Below, one piece after another: positions 8,872 through 17,936 of a DNA stretch of 64,000 bases (the first letter of the stretch is position 1; the number at the start of each line of letters is the position of its first letter). Location of the stretch: the NCBI RefSeq assembly GCF_014649815.1, contig NZ_BMTT01000004.1:401220-465219 (forward strand). Reading direction: 5' to 3'. Below the pieces are notes generated by a model that saw only the letters and a program-made list of their open reading frames with translations, did not search any database and had not been told where the DNA came from. Origin of the DNA: Streptomyces mutabilis. Its GTDB lineage: Bacteria > Actinomycetota > Actinomycetes > Streptomycetales > Streptomycetaceae. A program made the translations under genes and the position numbers.

Positions 8872-9597
8872 GTGAGCAACGACGCGACGACGCCCGTCCC
8901 CGACAGCCCCTTCCGCGCCGAGCCCGGCGACCGCGACCTCGCGCCGCAGTACGTCCTGCCGCTGGTCGTCCGCATCGAGCGGGCGGCCCCGCCGCCGCGT
9001 ACCGACGCGCTGGAGACCGCGGCCCGGGCGGTGCTGGTGATGCTGGGCGACGAGCGGTCGACCGGCGACGGCGAGTGGGCGCGGGCGGTGCGGGACTGGC
9101 AGGACGCGCGCATCCGCAAGGTCGTGCGGCGGGCGCGCGGCGCCGAGTGGCGGCGGGCCGAGGCGCTGCCCGGCATCACGGTCACCGGGAAGTCGGCGGA
9201 GGTACGGGTCTTCCCGCCGGTCCCGCTGGACGGCTGGCCGAAGGACCTGGCCCGCCTCCAGGTCTCCGGCACCGATCTCGACGACCCGGAGCCGCCGGTC
9301 GGGGCCGACCCGTCCGCGCCGGTGCTCTGGATGAACCCGGAGCTGGACATGTCGGCGGGCAAGGCGATGGCCCAGGCCGGTCACGGCGCGCAGCTCGCCT
9401 GGTGGGAGCTGGACGACGCGGCCCGGGACGCCTGGCGGGACGCGGGCTTCCCCCTCGCCGTGCGCACCGCGGACGCCGCCCGCTGGCCCGGCCTCACGAC
9501 GAGCGGACTGCCGGTGGTCCGGGACGCCGGGTTCACGGAGATCGCGCCGGGCTCGTGCACGGTGGTGGCCGATCACCCGGCGCTCACCAGGCGGTGA
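8872..9597 (+). CDS. peptidyl-tRNA hydrolase 2 (PTH2) family protein
   Basis: A 241-residue protein whose C-terminal half (about 150-241) resembles the archaeal/eukaryotic-type PTH2 fold: SAGKAMAQAGHGAQLAW corresponds to the K-x-AAQ-x-AHA helix, and GLPVVRDAGFTEIAPGS and a final TVVADHP match the later strands. The N-terminal half is charged and unrecognised. PTH2 enzymes release peptides from stalled peptidyl-tRNA, but the catalytic Lys/Asp/Thr set cannot be verified by eye. GTG 8872 begins 6 nt after a CAGACT that could be a -10, so it may be leaderless. Confidence 0.7.
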   Translation: MSNDATTPVPDSPFRAEPGDRDLAPQYVLPLVVRIERAAPPPRTDALETAARAVLVMLGDERSTGDGEWARAVRDWQDARIRKVVRRARGAEWRRAEALPGITVTGKSAEVRVFPPVPLDGWPKDLARLQVSGTDLDDPEPPVGADPSAPVLWMNPELDMSAGKAMAQAGHGAQLAWWELDDAARDAWRDAGFPLAVRTADAARWPGLTTSGLPVVRDAGFTEIAPGSCTVVADHPALTRR

Positions 9598-9618
9598 CGT
9601 CCGGCGCCGGCGCGGCGG

Positions 9619-10438
9619 TCACCAGCGTATGTGCACGTCCTCGGCCCAGCCCAGGAGGCCCTGCACGGGGATCTCGGTGCCGGCGTCCGTGCGGATCCGG
9701 CCGTCGTAGTGGCGAAGCACTGGTCGGTGCGGTTGACGATCAGACCGGTGCGGGTCGGAGGCGGGCCAGCGCCACTCCGGCTCCTCGCCGATCCCGGTGG
9801 GGCGGCTGACCACGCAGAGGCCGTTCTCGGCCGACCCGGTGCCCTCGGTGCAGCGCCCACCGAACTGGAGACCCACCGTGTGCCCGTCCGTACGGCCGGA
9901 GGCGGCGCCGCACTTCCAGTCGGCCGTGCGCGGCCAGCGACCCCGGCCGTGGTCCAGTACGGCCCACGCCTCGCCGTCGTCCCCGCCGAACCCCAGCGTC
10001 TCGGTGCCGGTCCTGACCCTTCCGGTGGCGGGGAGGGCGGTGTGCTCGGAGGCGTACCGGAAACGCCGTTGGCTCCACGGCACCACGACTGAGAGCGATT
10101 CGTGGCCCTCCGGCCGCTGGACCAGCAGGTCGACCTCCAGCGGCAGCCGGTCCGGCGTGAGGCAGGGGGCCCGCAGCCGGGTGCCGCCCGGCTCGTCGCG
10201 GATCTCCACCCGCACCTTGCCCCGGGTCGGCCGCTCGGGGCCCACGACGACGTCCCCGGCTCCCGGCGTACGTGGATGTCGTCACACACCAGTACTGCCA
10301 TCGCTTGGTGCGGCCCCAGCCGCGCAGCTCCGCACGGTGCAGCGGCACTCCGGACCAGCCGACGGCGTCGGGATCGCGCCTGCCGTCGGGCAGACGGAGG
10401 TCGACTGGATCGGCGATCTCTCGCTCGTGCGTCGCCAT
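9619..10438 (-). pseudogene. DUF2804 family gene broken by an internal deletion/frameshift
   Basis: The DUF2804 protein is encoded in two frames. The N-terminal 59 or so codons (from ATG 10438, with [15 protein letters not shown] and the hallmark [10 protein letters not shown]) run to about 10260. The C-terminal part is in a different frame from about 10250 to the stop at 9619, with [17 protein letters not shown] and the family tail DGRIRTDAGTEIPVQGLLGWAEDVHIRW (shown in parts: VQGLLGWAEDVHIRW). Intact relatives are about 330 residues as I recall; here both halves total about 265, so roughly 50-70 codons around the join are missing. That fits a deletion better than a single-base sequencing error. 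Function of the family is unknown. Confidence 0.78.
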
Positions 10439-10558
10439 GGGCGGAGCCTGACGGGCGGGTGGCGAACCTCAGATGTTCCTCTGAACCCGCGCCCCCGCGA
10501 TTGGTGCCGGGCCGGACGGGCGATACCTCCGGCAAGTCGGCAGGAGGGGGACGGAACC

Positions 10559-11926
10559 GTGCGGCGAGCACAGCAGCTGGGAACCGGCATCGGATGGCGC
10601 CCTGAGATCGCCGGTGCCGTCGAGGCGATGCCCGGCATCGACTGGGTCGAGGCCGTGTCCGAGAACCTCTGTCCCGGACATCTGCCCGACTCCCTGGTCC
10701 GGCTGCGCGAACGCGGCGTGACGGTGGTGCCGCACGGGGTCGCGCTGGGGCTCGGCGGGGCCGAACGGCCGGACGCGGGACGGCTCACGGCGCTGGCCGA
10801 GCGTGCTCAGGCACTGGGGTCGCCGCTGGTGACCGAGCACATCGCGTTCGTCCGGGCGGGCGGTCCCATGACCGCCTCCCATCGGCTGGAGGCCGGACAC
10901 CTGCTGCCCGTGCCGCGCACCCGCGACGCCCTCGACGTGCTGTGCGAGAACGTGCGCATCGCACAGGACTCGCTGCCCGTGCCGCTCGCCGTGGAGAACA
11001 TCGCCGCGCTCATCTCCTGGCCGGACGAGGAGATGACGGAGGGTCAGTTCCTGTACGAGCTGGCCGATAGGACGGGGGTGCGGCTGTTGATCGACGTGGC
11101 GAACCTGCACACCAACCACGTCAACCGCGGTGAGGACCCGGCCGAGGCGCTCGGCGAACTTCCCCTGGAGGCCATCGCCTACGTCCATGTCGCGGGCGGC
11201 TTCGAACGGGACGGCGTCTGGCACGACAGCCACGCCCACCCCGTCGCACAGCCGGTGCTCGACATCCTGACCGCCCTGGCCTCGCGGGTGGCGCCGCCGG
11301 GCGTCCTGCTGGAGCGTGACGAGAACTTCCCGACGGCCGAGGAGTTGGAGGGCGAGGTGGCGGCGATCCGGGCCGCCGTGGAGAAGGGGCGGGTGTCAGG
11401 CCGGGCGTCGGTGGCGGCCGAGGCGGCACCGTCCGCGCGTCCCGCCTCGCCCGTCTCCGCCGCCCCCTCGCGAGCCGCGCGCGACGAGACCGACGCCGAC
11501 CGGGCCGCACGGCAGCGGCTCGCCCTCGCGCAGACCGCGCTGCTGTCCGCGCTGGTCGCCGGGACGCCGGCGCCCGAGGGGTTCGACCGGGTACGGCTGG
11601 GCGTGCAGGCGCGGGCGCTCGCCGGGAAGCGGGCGGACGTGGTCGCCAAGGTCGCGCCCGAACTGCCGGTGATCCTCGGCGCCGGGTACCGGCCTGCCTT
11701 CCTCGAGTACGCCCAGCGGCGGCCGATGACCGGCGGATACCGCAGGGACGCCCTCGACTTCGCCGAGCGGCTGCTGCGGGACGGGCGTCCGCGGGACGAC
11801 GATGCCCGGCGGGAGCTGCGGGAGTGGTGGCTGGAGCGAGAGGGTCCGGTGCCGCGTACGAGGCGTTCCGGGGTCCGGTGGGCTCGTGCGACGGGGCGGG
11901 TGCTGCTGCGCCGCCGGGCAGCCTGA
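10559..11926 (+). CDS. MNIO (DUF692) iron oxidase with SCO6045-like C-terminal domain
   Basis: A 455-residue protein. Residues about 1-285 form the DUF692/MNIO TIM barrel with all expected ligand motifs: [60 protein letters not shown] and LLERDENFP. These enzymes use two or three irons to modify Cys or Asp residues of ribosomal peptides. A Ala/Pro/Ser-rich linker follows (about 288-322), then a roughly 130-residue helical domain ([16 protein letters not shown]) that I recall as the SCO6045 C-terminal domain. GTG 10559 has a strong AGGAGGGGG site 8 bp upstream. The TIGR04222 membrane protein gene follows 95 bp downstream. Confidence 0.9.
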   Translation: MRRAQQLGTGIGWRPEIAGAVEAMPGIDWVEAVSENLCPGHLPDSLVRLRERGVTVVPHGVALGLGGAERPDAGRLTALAERAQALGSPLVTEHIAFVRAGGPMTASHRLEAGHLLPVPRTRDALDVLCENVRIAQDSLPVPLAVENIAALISWPDEEMTEGQFLYELADRTGVRLLIDVANLHTNHVNRGEDPAEALGELPLEAIAYVHVAGGFERDGVWHDSHAHPVAQPVLDILTALASRVAPPGVLLERDENFPTAEELEGEVAAIRAAVEKGRVSGRASVAAEAAPSARPASPVSAAPSRAARDETDADRAARQRLALAQTALLSALVAGTPAPEGFDRVRLGVQARALAGKRADVVAKVAPELPVILGAGYRPAFLEYAQRRPMTGGYRRDALDFAERLLRDGRPRDDDARRELREWWLEREGPVPRTRRSGVRWARATGRVLLRRRAA

Positions 11927-12021
11927 GCGGCACAAACGGAACGTCACACACATACAACACTGCGTCCCGACATGTGAACAGGGCATGGCGCCGGCGAAAC
12001 CATTCGGCATAGAAGTACGGC

Positions 12022-12816
12022 ATGTTCTGGGTCCTTCTCCTCCTGCCCGCCTGGGCGGTCGCCGGCCTGGCGTGCCTGCGGCTGTGCCTGGCCGCCGTAC
12101 GCGCGGCGGCCGTCGCCCCGCCCGCCGTCGACCGTGAGCACTCGCTGACTCTCTACGAGGCGGCGTTCCTGGCCGGTGGTCCCCGGAGGGTCGCCGATCT
12201 GACGCTGGTCTCCATGGCACGCCAGCGTCGGCTGCTGCTCGCGCACACCGGCTGGGCGACCGTCGTCGACCCGTGCGGGCGCGACGAGATGGAGCGGTCG
12301 GTCATAGGGGCGATAGGGCCCGAGGGCCAGTCCCGGATAGCGCCGGTGCGGTCCGCCGCTGCCGCCGCCGACGCGGTGCGGGGTCTGGCCGACCGGCTGG
12401 TCAGGGCGGGCCTCGCCGTGCCGGACGGCGCCCGCGGCGTCGCGGCCGGGGTCCAGCGGGTGCGGGTCGCCGCGGTCACCGTCTGCGCGCTGGGCGCCGC
12501 CGCGCTGGCCCTGCCGCTGCCCGCGGACCAGCCGCGCCTCCTGATCGCCCTGTGGTTCACGTTGCCGCTCGCCCTGACCCTGGGGTGCCTCGCCATCACG
12601 CGGATGGAGGTCCACCCGTACTCACGCTGGGCCTCACCGGCCGGGCAGCGGATGATCGGTGCCCTGGTCCGGCAGGCCGACGGCTCGGCGGACGACCGTA
12701 CGTATCTGACCTCGGTCGCCGTGCGCGGCGTGCACGCGATCGGCGAACCGGACCTGCGCGCGGCCTTCGCCCACCGTGAGCGGTACGTCGAGGAGCGCCG
12801 GCAGCGCCGGGCCTGA
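12022..12816 (+). CDS. TIGR04222-domain membrane protein
   Basis: A 264-residue protein with an N-terminal transmembrane helix (about 3-25) and two more around residues 155-200. The central TIGR04222 signature is recognisable as EAAFLAGGPRRVADLTLVSM. Members of this family often carry a very low-complexity Cys/Gly-rich tail and are often found next to MNIO genes. Here the protein ends in a charged RERYVEERRQRRA without such a tail, so any peptide substrate of the MNIO would have to be elsewhere. Start ATG 12022 has no clear ribosome binding site. Confidence 0.8.
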   Translation: MFWVLLLLPAWAVAGLACLRLCLAAVRAAAVAPPAVDREHSLTLYEAAFLAGGPRRVADLTLVSMARQRRLLLAHTGWATVVDPCGRDEMERSVIGAIGPEGQSRIAPVRSAAAAADAVRGLADRLVRAGLAVPDGARGVAAGVQRVRVAAVTVCALGAAALALPLPADQPRLLIALWFTLPLALTLGCLAITRMEVHPYSRWASPAGQRMIGALVRQADGSADDRTYLTSVAVRGVHAIGEPDLRAAFAHRERYVEERRQRRA

Positions 12817-12932
12817 CGCGCCGGGGGGGGCGTACGGAGGCACTGCGCCCGACACCCGCGGGCGGTGCTTGCCCCGCCGGGTCGCCGTACCGAGCATCCC
12901 TTGTGTCACGCCGTGCGCCGAAGGGATACGCG

Positions 12933-14513
12933 ATGCGAGCTGCCGCCCTCTACTGTGCCGCCGGGTCCTTGCTGCTGACCACTCTCGCCGCCGCTCCGGC
13001 GGCAGGGACTCCGGCCGGGCCCGGGGCCACCGAGGCGCGCGGCGCCGCCGTGGCCGCCCGGCGCGCGGCGGCGGCCGGCATCGAGTTCGGCAGGTGCCCG
13101 GCATCGGAGGACCTGCCGGCCACCGTGCGGTGCGGCACGGTCACCGTGCCGCTGGACTACGCGCACCCCGACGGGAAGCGGATCGAGCTCACCGTCAGCC
13201 GGGTGCGGGCCACCCACAAGGACCCGGACGACGACAGGCGCGAGGTTCCCCGGCAGGGCGCGCTTCTCCACAACCCGGGCGGTCCGGGCGCCTCGGGACT
13301 GTACTTCCCGCTGGTCGGCATGGTGCCCGAGTGGAAGCGGATCGCCGCGGCCTACGACCTCGTCGGATACGCCCCGCGCGGGGTCGCCCCCTCCGCCCCG
13401 CTCTCCTGCCAGGACCCCGGCGGCTTCATCGAGGGCCCTCGCCCGGCGCCCACGCAGCCCACGGACGCGTACAAGAAGCAGCGCGCCGCCGAGGCCGAGG
13501 CGTACGCGCGCGGCTGCGCCGACCGGGCCGGGGACGCGCTGCGGCACTACCACTCCCTCAACAACGCCCGTGACCTGGAGGTCGTGCGGGCCGCGCTGGG
13601 CGAGGAGCGGCTGACGTTCATGGGGGCGTCGTACGGGACGTACCTCGGGGCGCTGTACGCGGAGTTGTTCCCCTCGCGGGTGCGGCGGATGGTGTTCGAC
13701 TCGGTGGTGAACCCCGATCCCGAGAGGGTCTGGTACCGCAACAACCTGGCCCAGTCCGAGGCCTTCGAGGACCGATGGGGGGACTTCAAGAAGTGGATCG
13801 CCGGGCACGACGCCGTGTACGGGCTCGGAGACACGCCGCAGGAGGTCCAGAAGGGCTACGAGGAGGCGAGTGCCCGGCTCGCGGCGGAGCCCGCGGGCGG
13901 CACGGTGGGCCCCGCGCAGTTGCAGGGGGCGATGCTGAAGGCCGCGTACTACGACGACTACTGGCCGCACCGGGCCGAGGCACTCTCGGCCTACCTGAAG
14001 GGCGACCCGCAGCCGCTGATCGACCAGGCGGGGACGCACCCGAAGGAGTCGGCGGTCGAGTCGGAGAACTCCAGTGCCGTCTACACGGCCGTCGAGTGCA
14101 ACGACGCGCCCTGGCCGGCCGACTTCGAGGTGTGGGACCGGGACAACACGCGGCTGGCACGCCGGGCGCCGTTCGAGACGTGGGACAACGTGTGGACGAA
14201 CCTGCCCTGCGCCTACTGGCGGGCGCCCCGGCAGGATCCCCTCGACGTGCGAACCGGGCCGGGCGAGCTGCCGCCGACGCTGATCATGGCCGCCGAGCGG
14301 GACGCGGCGACCCCGTACGAGGGGGCGCTGGAGCTGCGCCGACGGCTGTCGGGCTCGGTGCTGGTGACCGAGCGGGACACGGGTACGCACGGCATCGGCG
14401 GCGGACCGAACACCTGCGTCAACGGCCACCTGGAGGCGTACCTGCTCCGGGGCCGCCTCCCGGCGCGGGACACGTCGTGCGCCCCGCGCCCGGCACCGGA
14501 GCCGAGGGCCTGA
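12933..14513 (+). CDS. secreted tripeptidyl-aminopeptidase-like alpha/beta hydrolase
   Basis: Secreted serine hydrolase of the Streptomyces Tap/SlpD/SlpE family, 526 residues. A signal peptide spans about residues 1-30. The catalytic triad is visible: nucleophile Ser233 in GASYGTYLG, Asp457 in AAERDAATP and His486 in TGTHGI. The oxyanion motif HNPGGPGASG lies upstream, and the C-terminal TAP-like domain with paired cysteines ends the protein. ATG 12933 was chosen over GTG 12903 because it has GAAGGG 8 bp upstream and begins the signal peptide. It likely clips tripeptides from secreted propeptides or environmental protein. Confidence 0.9.
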   Translation: MRAAALYCAAGSLLLTTLAAAPAAGTPAGPGATEARGAAVAARRAAAAGIEFGRCPASEDLPATVRCGTVTVPLDYAHPDGKRIELTVSRVRATHKDPDDDRREVPRQGALLHNPGGPGASGLYFPLVGMVPEWKRIAAAYDLVGYAPRGVAPSAPLSCQDPGGFIEGPRPAPTQPTDAYKKQRAAEAEAYARGCADRAGDALRHYHSLNNARDLEVVRAALGEERLTFMGASYGTYLGALYAELFPSRVRRMVFDSVVNPDPERVWYRNNLAQSEAFEDRWGDFKKWIAGHDAVYGLGDTPQEVQKGYEEASARLAAEPAGGTVGPAQLQGAMLKAAYYDDYWPHRAEALSAYLKGDPQPLIDQAGTHPKESAVESENSSAVYTAVECNDAPWPADFEVWDRDNTRLARRAPFETWDNVWTNLPCAYWRAPRQDPLDVRTGPGELPPTLIMAAERDAATPYEGALELRRRLSGSVLVTERDTGTHGIGGGPNTCVNGHLEAYLLRGRLPARDTSCAPRPAPEPRA

Positions 14514-14517
14514 CTGG

Positions 14518-15249
14518 CTAGGCCAGCCCGGCGACCAGTTCGGCGAGGTCCTTGCGCCGACCGGTGAAGAAGGGGATCTCCTCGCGGACGTGCATCCGCG
14601 CCTCGGAGCCCCGCAGGTGGCGCATGAGGTCGACGATGCGGTGCAGCTCGTCCGCCTCGAAGGCGAGGATCCACTCGTAGTCGCCCAGCGAGAACGAGGC
14701 GACCGTGTTGGCGCGCACGTCCGGGTAGCCGCGGGCCATCTTGCCGTGGTCGGCGAGCATGCGGCGGCGGTCCTCGTCGGGCAGCAGGTACCAGTCGTAG
14801 GAGCGCACGAACGGGTAGACGCTGATGTAGTTCCGAGGCGTCTCGTCGGCCAGGAAGGCCGGGATGTGCGAGCGGTTGAACTCGGCGGGACGGTGCAGCG
14901 CCATGTTCGACCAGACGGGCTCCAGCGCGCGGCCGAGCTTGGTGCGACGGAAGAGGTTGTACGCCTCCTGGAGCTGGTCGGCGGTCTCGGCGTGCCACCA
15001 GATCATGAGGTCGGCGTCCGCGCGCAGACCGGACAGGTCGTAGGTGCCGCGGATCGTCACGTCCTTGGCGGCGAGCTGGTCGAAGAGCTCCTGGACCTCG
15101 TCGGCGTACCCGGCGCGGTCCTCCGGGAGGGTGTCCTTCAGCTTGAAGACGGACCAGAGGGTGTAGCGGATGACCTCGTTGAGGTCCTTGGCCAGCTTGC
15201 CCTTGTTGGGGATCCGCTCGGCGGCGGGGGTGGAGGCGTCGTCACTCAT
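14518..15249 (-). CDS. hemQ: coproheme decarboxylase HemQ (chlorite dismutase family)
   Basis: Last enzyme of the coproporphyrin-dependent haem pathway, converting coproheme to haem b, 243 residues. It has the Cld-family C-terminal barrel with [13 protein letters not shown], the proximal haem histidine region [17 protein letters not shown] and [16 protein letters not shown] 15249 lies 4 bp after the stop of hemG, so the two are an operon read right to left. The 3' end converges on the peptidase gene with only 4 bp between the stops. Confidence 0.93.
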   Translation of the reverse strand: MSDDASTPAAERIPNKGKLAKDLNEVIRYTLWSVFKLKDTLPEDRAGYADEVQELFDQLAAKDVTIRGTYDLSGLRADADLMIWWHAETADQLQEAYNLFRRTKLGRALEPVWSNMALHRPAEFNRSHIPAFLADETPRNYISVYPFVRSYDWYLLPDEDRRRMLADHGKMARGYPDVRANTVASFSLGDYEWILAFEADELHRIVDLMRHLRGSEARMHVREEIPFFTGRRKDLAELVAGLA

Positions 15250-15253
15250 GACC

Positions 15254-16732
15254 CTATTCTCCCGCTCCCCCGTGCAGGCTCTGCACCGGGTGGGCGGTGA
15301 GCTCCTCCACACCGCGCGGGTCGCCGTGGATCCGGTCCACGGCCGCGTAGGCGCTCGCGATGCTCGCCGGGATGCCGACACCGTCGTAGGCCGCACCGCA
15401 CACGGCGAGGCCCGGGAGCTTCGCGACGTGTTCGCGGACCCGGGCCACGCGCGCGTGGTGACCGACGGGGTACTGGGGCAGGCCGTCGTGCCAGCGGGTG
15501 ACCCGGGTGGCGACGGGCTCGGCGGCCAGGCCGGTGGCCTCCTTCAAATCGTGCCGGGAGACGTCGACCAGGCCGGCGTCGTCGCGGTCCAGGATCTCCG
15601 TCTCGCCGTACCGCCCGACGGAGGTGCGCAGGACGACCAGGTCCGGGTCCTCGGCGTCGATCCAGCCCCACTTGCGGGAGGCGAAGGTGGACGCCTTGAC
15701 GGTGCGGCCGTCGACCGGTGGCACGAGGAAGCCGCTGCCTTCGGGGAGGGCGGCCGCGTCCGCGCGGCGGTAGGCGAGGGTGATCAGGGCCATGGAGGCG
15801 TACTCCACGGCGGCCAGCTCGGCCGCGGCGGCGGGGACCTCGGCGCGCAGCAGGTCGGCGGCGGGGCGGGCGGGGACGGCGACGACGACCGCGCCGGCGT
15901 GCAGCACCCGGTCGGCGGTGGTGATGCGCCAGCCGTCGTCGGCGGTGTGGCGCAGCTCCGTCACGGGCGCGTGGGTGACGATTTCGCCGCCCCGCGCGCG
16001 CACCGACTCCGCGACCGCGAGCGGGAGGGTGCCGATGCCGCCCTCGATGCCCATGAACACCGGGCCGGTCTGCGGTGTGGTGGCCGTGCGGCCCTGGATC
16101 GCGCGCACCGCCTCGGTGAGGGAGGTGTGGGTGCGGGCGGCCTCGAAGAGCTGGGGCACGGCGGAGCGCAGGGAGATGCGGTAGGCGTCGCCCGCGTAGA
16201 CGCCGCCCAGCAGCGGTTCGACGAGGCGGTCGACGACCTCGCGGCCCAGGCGCGCCGCCACGTACTCCCCCACCGCGACGTCGTCGCCGACCTCGGTGCG
16301 GGGCAGCTCCGCGTCGCGCTCGATGCGGGCGAGGCCCTCCTCGGAGAGGACGCCGGCCAGGGCGGCGGCGGTGCCGGGCACGCCCATGACGTGGCCCTTG
16401 GGCATGGGGCGCAGGGCGCCGCGGGTCCACAGGGAGGCCGAGGCGGTGGCCGGCGGCTGGAGGCGGTCGGCGAGGCCGACCTCGCGGGCCAGGCCGACGG
16501 CCTCGGGGCGGCGGGCCAGCATGGACTCGGCGCCGAGGTCGACGCGCACGCCCGCGATCCCGCCGGGCAGCAGCTTGCCGCCGACGCGGTCGGACGCCTC
16601 CAGCACGGTCACCCGCGCGCCACGCTCCAGCAGCCGGTGGGCGGCGGCCAGTCCGGCGATCCCGCCCCCGATGACGACGACGTGCCCCGTGTCCGCGGGG
16701 GTCTCACCCGCGGAGGTCTCCCTTGCGCTCAT
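15254..16732 (-). CDS. hemG: protoporphyrinogen/coproporphyrinogen III oxidase
   Basis: FAD enzyme of haem synthesis, 492 residues, HemY type. The N-terminal dinucleotide fold [17 protein letters not shown] is followed by [13 protein letters not shown], and the C-terminal FAD-binding [18 protein letters not shown] closes the chain. In Actinobacteria this enzyme normally oxidises coproporphyrinogen III, which fits its operon with hemQ 4 bp downstream. In Streptomyces annotations it is usually called hemG although the fold is HemY-like. ATG 16732 has GGAGG just upstream on the minus strand. Confidence 0.93.
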   Translation of the reverse strand: MSARETSAGETPADTGHVVVIGGGIAGLAAAHRLLERGARVTVLEASDRVGGKLLPGGIAGVRVDLGAESMLARRPEAVGLAREVGLADRLQPPATASASLWTRGALRPMPKGHVMGVPGTAAALAGVLSEEGLARIERDAELPRTEVGDDVAVGEYVAARLGREVVDRLVEPLLGGVYAGDAYRISLRSAVPQLFEAARTHTSLTEAVRAIQGRTATTPQTGPVFMGIEGGIGTLPLAVAESVRARGGEIVTHAPVTELRHTADDGWRITTADRVLHAGAVVVAVPARPAADLLRAEVPAAAAELAAVEYASMALITLAYRRADAAALPEGSGFLVPPVDGRTVKASTFASRKWGWIDAEDPDLVVLRTSVGRYGETEILDRDDAGLVDVSRHDLKEATGLAAEPVATRVTRWHDGLPQYPVGHHARVARVREHVAKLPGLAVCGAAYDGVGIPASIASAYAAVDRIHGDPRGVEELTAHPVQSLHGGAGE

Positions 16733-16909
16733 GCCTCCAGCGTCTCAGACCCCACTGACAGCGACGGCCGCGGGCCGGGAGCGGGAACGGGCCGCGTACG
16801 GCGCCCCGCGAGTCCGGACCGTGACCTGTTCGGGACCGTTTCGCGCCGACCCCGGGGCCGGTTGCCGCGTCGTAGGAACGACAGTCGTACCGACGATCTC
16901 GGGGGTCCC

Positions 16910-17908
16910 ATGCGCACACCACGTTCCGCACGTCCCGTTCCGGCCCTGGCCGCCGTCCTGCTGGCCGCCGCGCTGGCGCTCACCGGATGCAGTGCCGGGG
17001 GCGACTCCGGTGCGAGCGGCGCGGACAGCGCGGCCGGGGAGGCCGCGCCCCCGGCGATGAACGACCGCCAGGGCGCCGCGGGCGGCAAGGCGGAAGGCGC
17101 CGGGGCGAGCGCGCCGCCGAAGGCCGCCGCGAGTCACGTCATCCGCACCGCCTCACTGACGGTGCAGGTCGAGGACGTCCACAAGGCCCTCGCCGAAGCC
17201 CGGGACACCACCGAGAACGCGGGTGGCTACGTGGGCGACGAGACCACCGGCCGGGACGGGGACGGTCACGAGCGGACCCGGGTGACGCTGCGCGTGCCCG
17301 TCGACTCCTACCAGGACGTCCTGGACGACCTGGAGGGCGCCGGGAAGCTGCTGAACCGCAACGCCGAGGCGGAGGACGTCACCGACCAGGTCGTCGACGT
17401 GGAGAGCCGGATAAAGTCCCAGCGCGCCAGCGTCGTCCGCGTGCGCGAGCTGATGGACCGGGCCACGAAGCTGAGCGACGTGGTGACGCTGGAGGGCGAG
17501 CTGAGCAGCCGTCAGGCCGAACTGGAGGCGCTGCTGGCCCAGCAGGCGTCCCTGAAGGACCGCACCGGCCTGGCCACCATCACCCTCTCCCTGTCCGAGA
17601 CGCCGGTGGAACGGGCGGAGAAGGACGACGACCCCGGGTTCACGGACGCCCTGGCCGGCGGCTGGGACGCCTTCGTGACCATGCTGCGCTGGATGGCGGT
17701 CGCGGTGGGCGCGGTGCTCCCCTTCGCCGTGGTGGCGGCACTGCTGGTGGCGGTGTGGCTGCGGGTGGTGCGTCCCCGGCTGCCGCGCCGCCCGGCGCCG
17801 GTGCCCGCGGCGCCCGCCACGGCTTCCTCGGCGGCGTCGGCTTCGCTGCCGACGGCCCGGCCGGCCCCCGGGACCACGCCCCGCGAGGAGCCGGGCGGGC
17901 GGGACTGA
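16910..17908 (+). CDS. DUF4349 lipoprotein with C-terminal membrane anchor
   Basis: A 332-residue envelope protein. It has a signal peptide ending in lipobox LTGC (about residues 24-28), a low-complexity Gly/Ala linker, then a DUF4349 domain (about 75-250) with IRTASLTVQVEDV, VTLRVPVDSYQDVLDDL, a coiled coil over about 165-215 and LATITLSLSETPV. A transmembrane helix (about 260-285) and a Pro/Ala-rich cytoplasmic tail finish it. Family function is unknown. It is divergent from hemG. Confidence 0.88.
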   Translation: MRTPRSARPVPALAAVLLAAALALTGCSAGGDSGASGADSAAGEAAPPAMNDRQGAAGGKAEGAGASAPPKAAASHVIRTASLTVQVEDVHKALAEARDTTENAGGYVGDETTGRDGDGHERTRVTLRVPVDSYQDVLDDLEGAGKLLNRNAEAEDVTDQVVDVESRIKSQRASVVRVRELMDRATKLSDVVTLEGELSSRQAELEALLAQQASLKDRTGLATITLSLSETPVERAEKDDDPGFTDALAGGWDAFVTMLRWMAVAVGAVLPFAVVAALLVAVWLRVVRPRLPRRPAPVPAAPATASSAASASLPTARPAPGTTPREEPGGRD

Positions 17909-17936
17909 AACACCCCGCCCCCCGTAGCGTGTTCGC

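Noticed and set aside
15170-16909. Plus-strand frame running continuously across hemG into the DUF4349 gene
   Set aside because: It is antisense to hemQ/hemG; only the part from ATG 16910 with its signal peptide is real.
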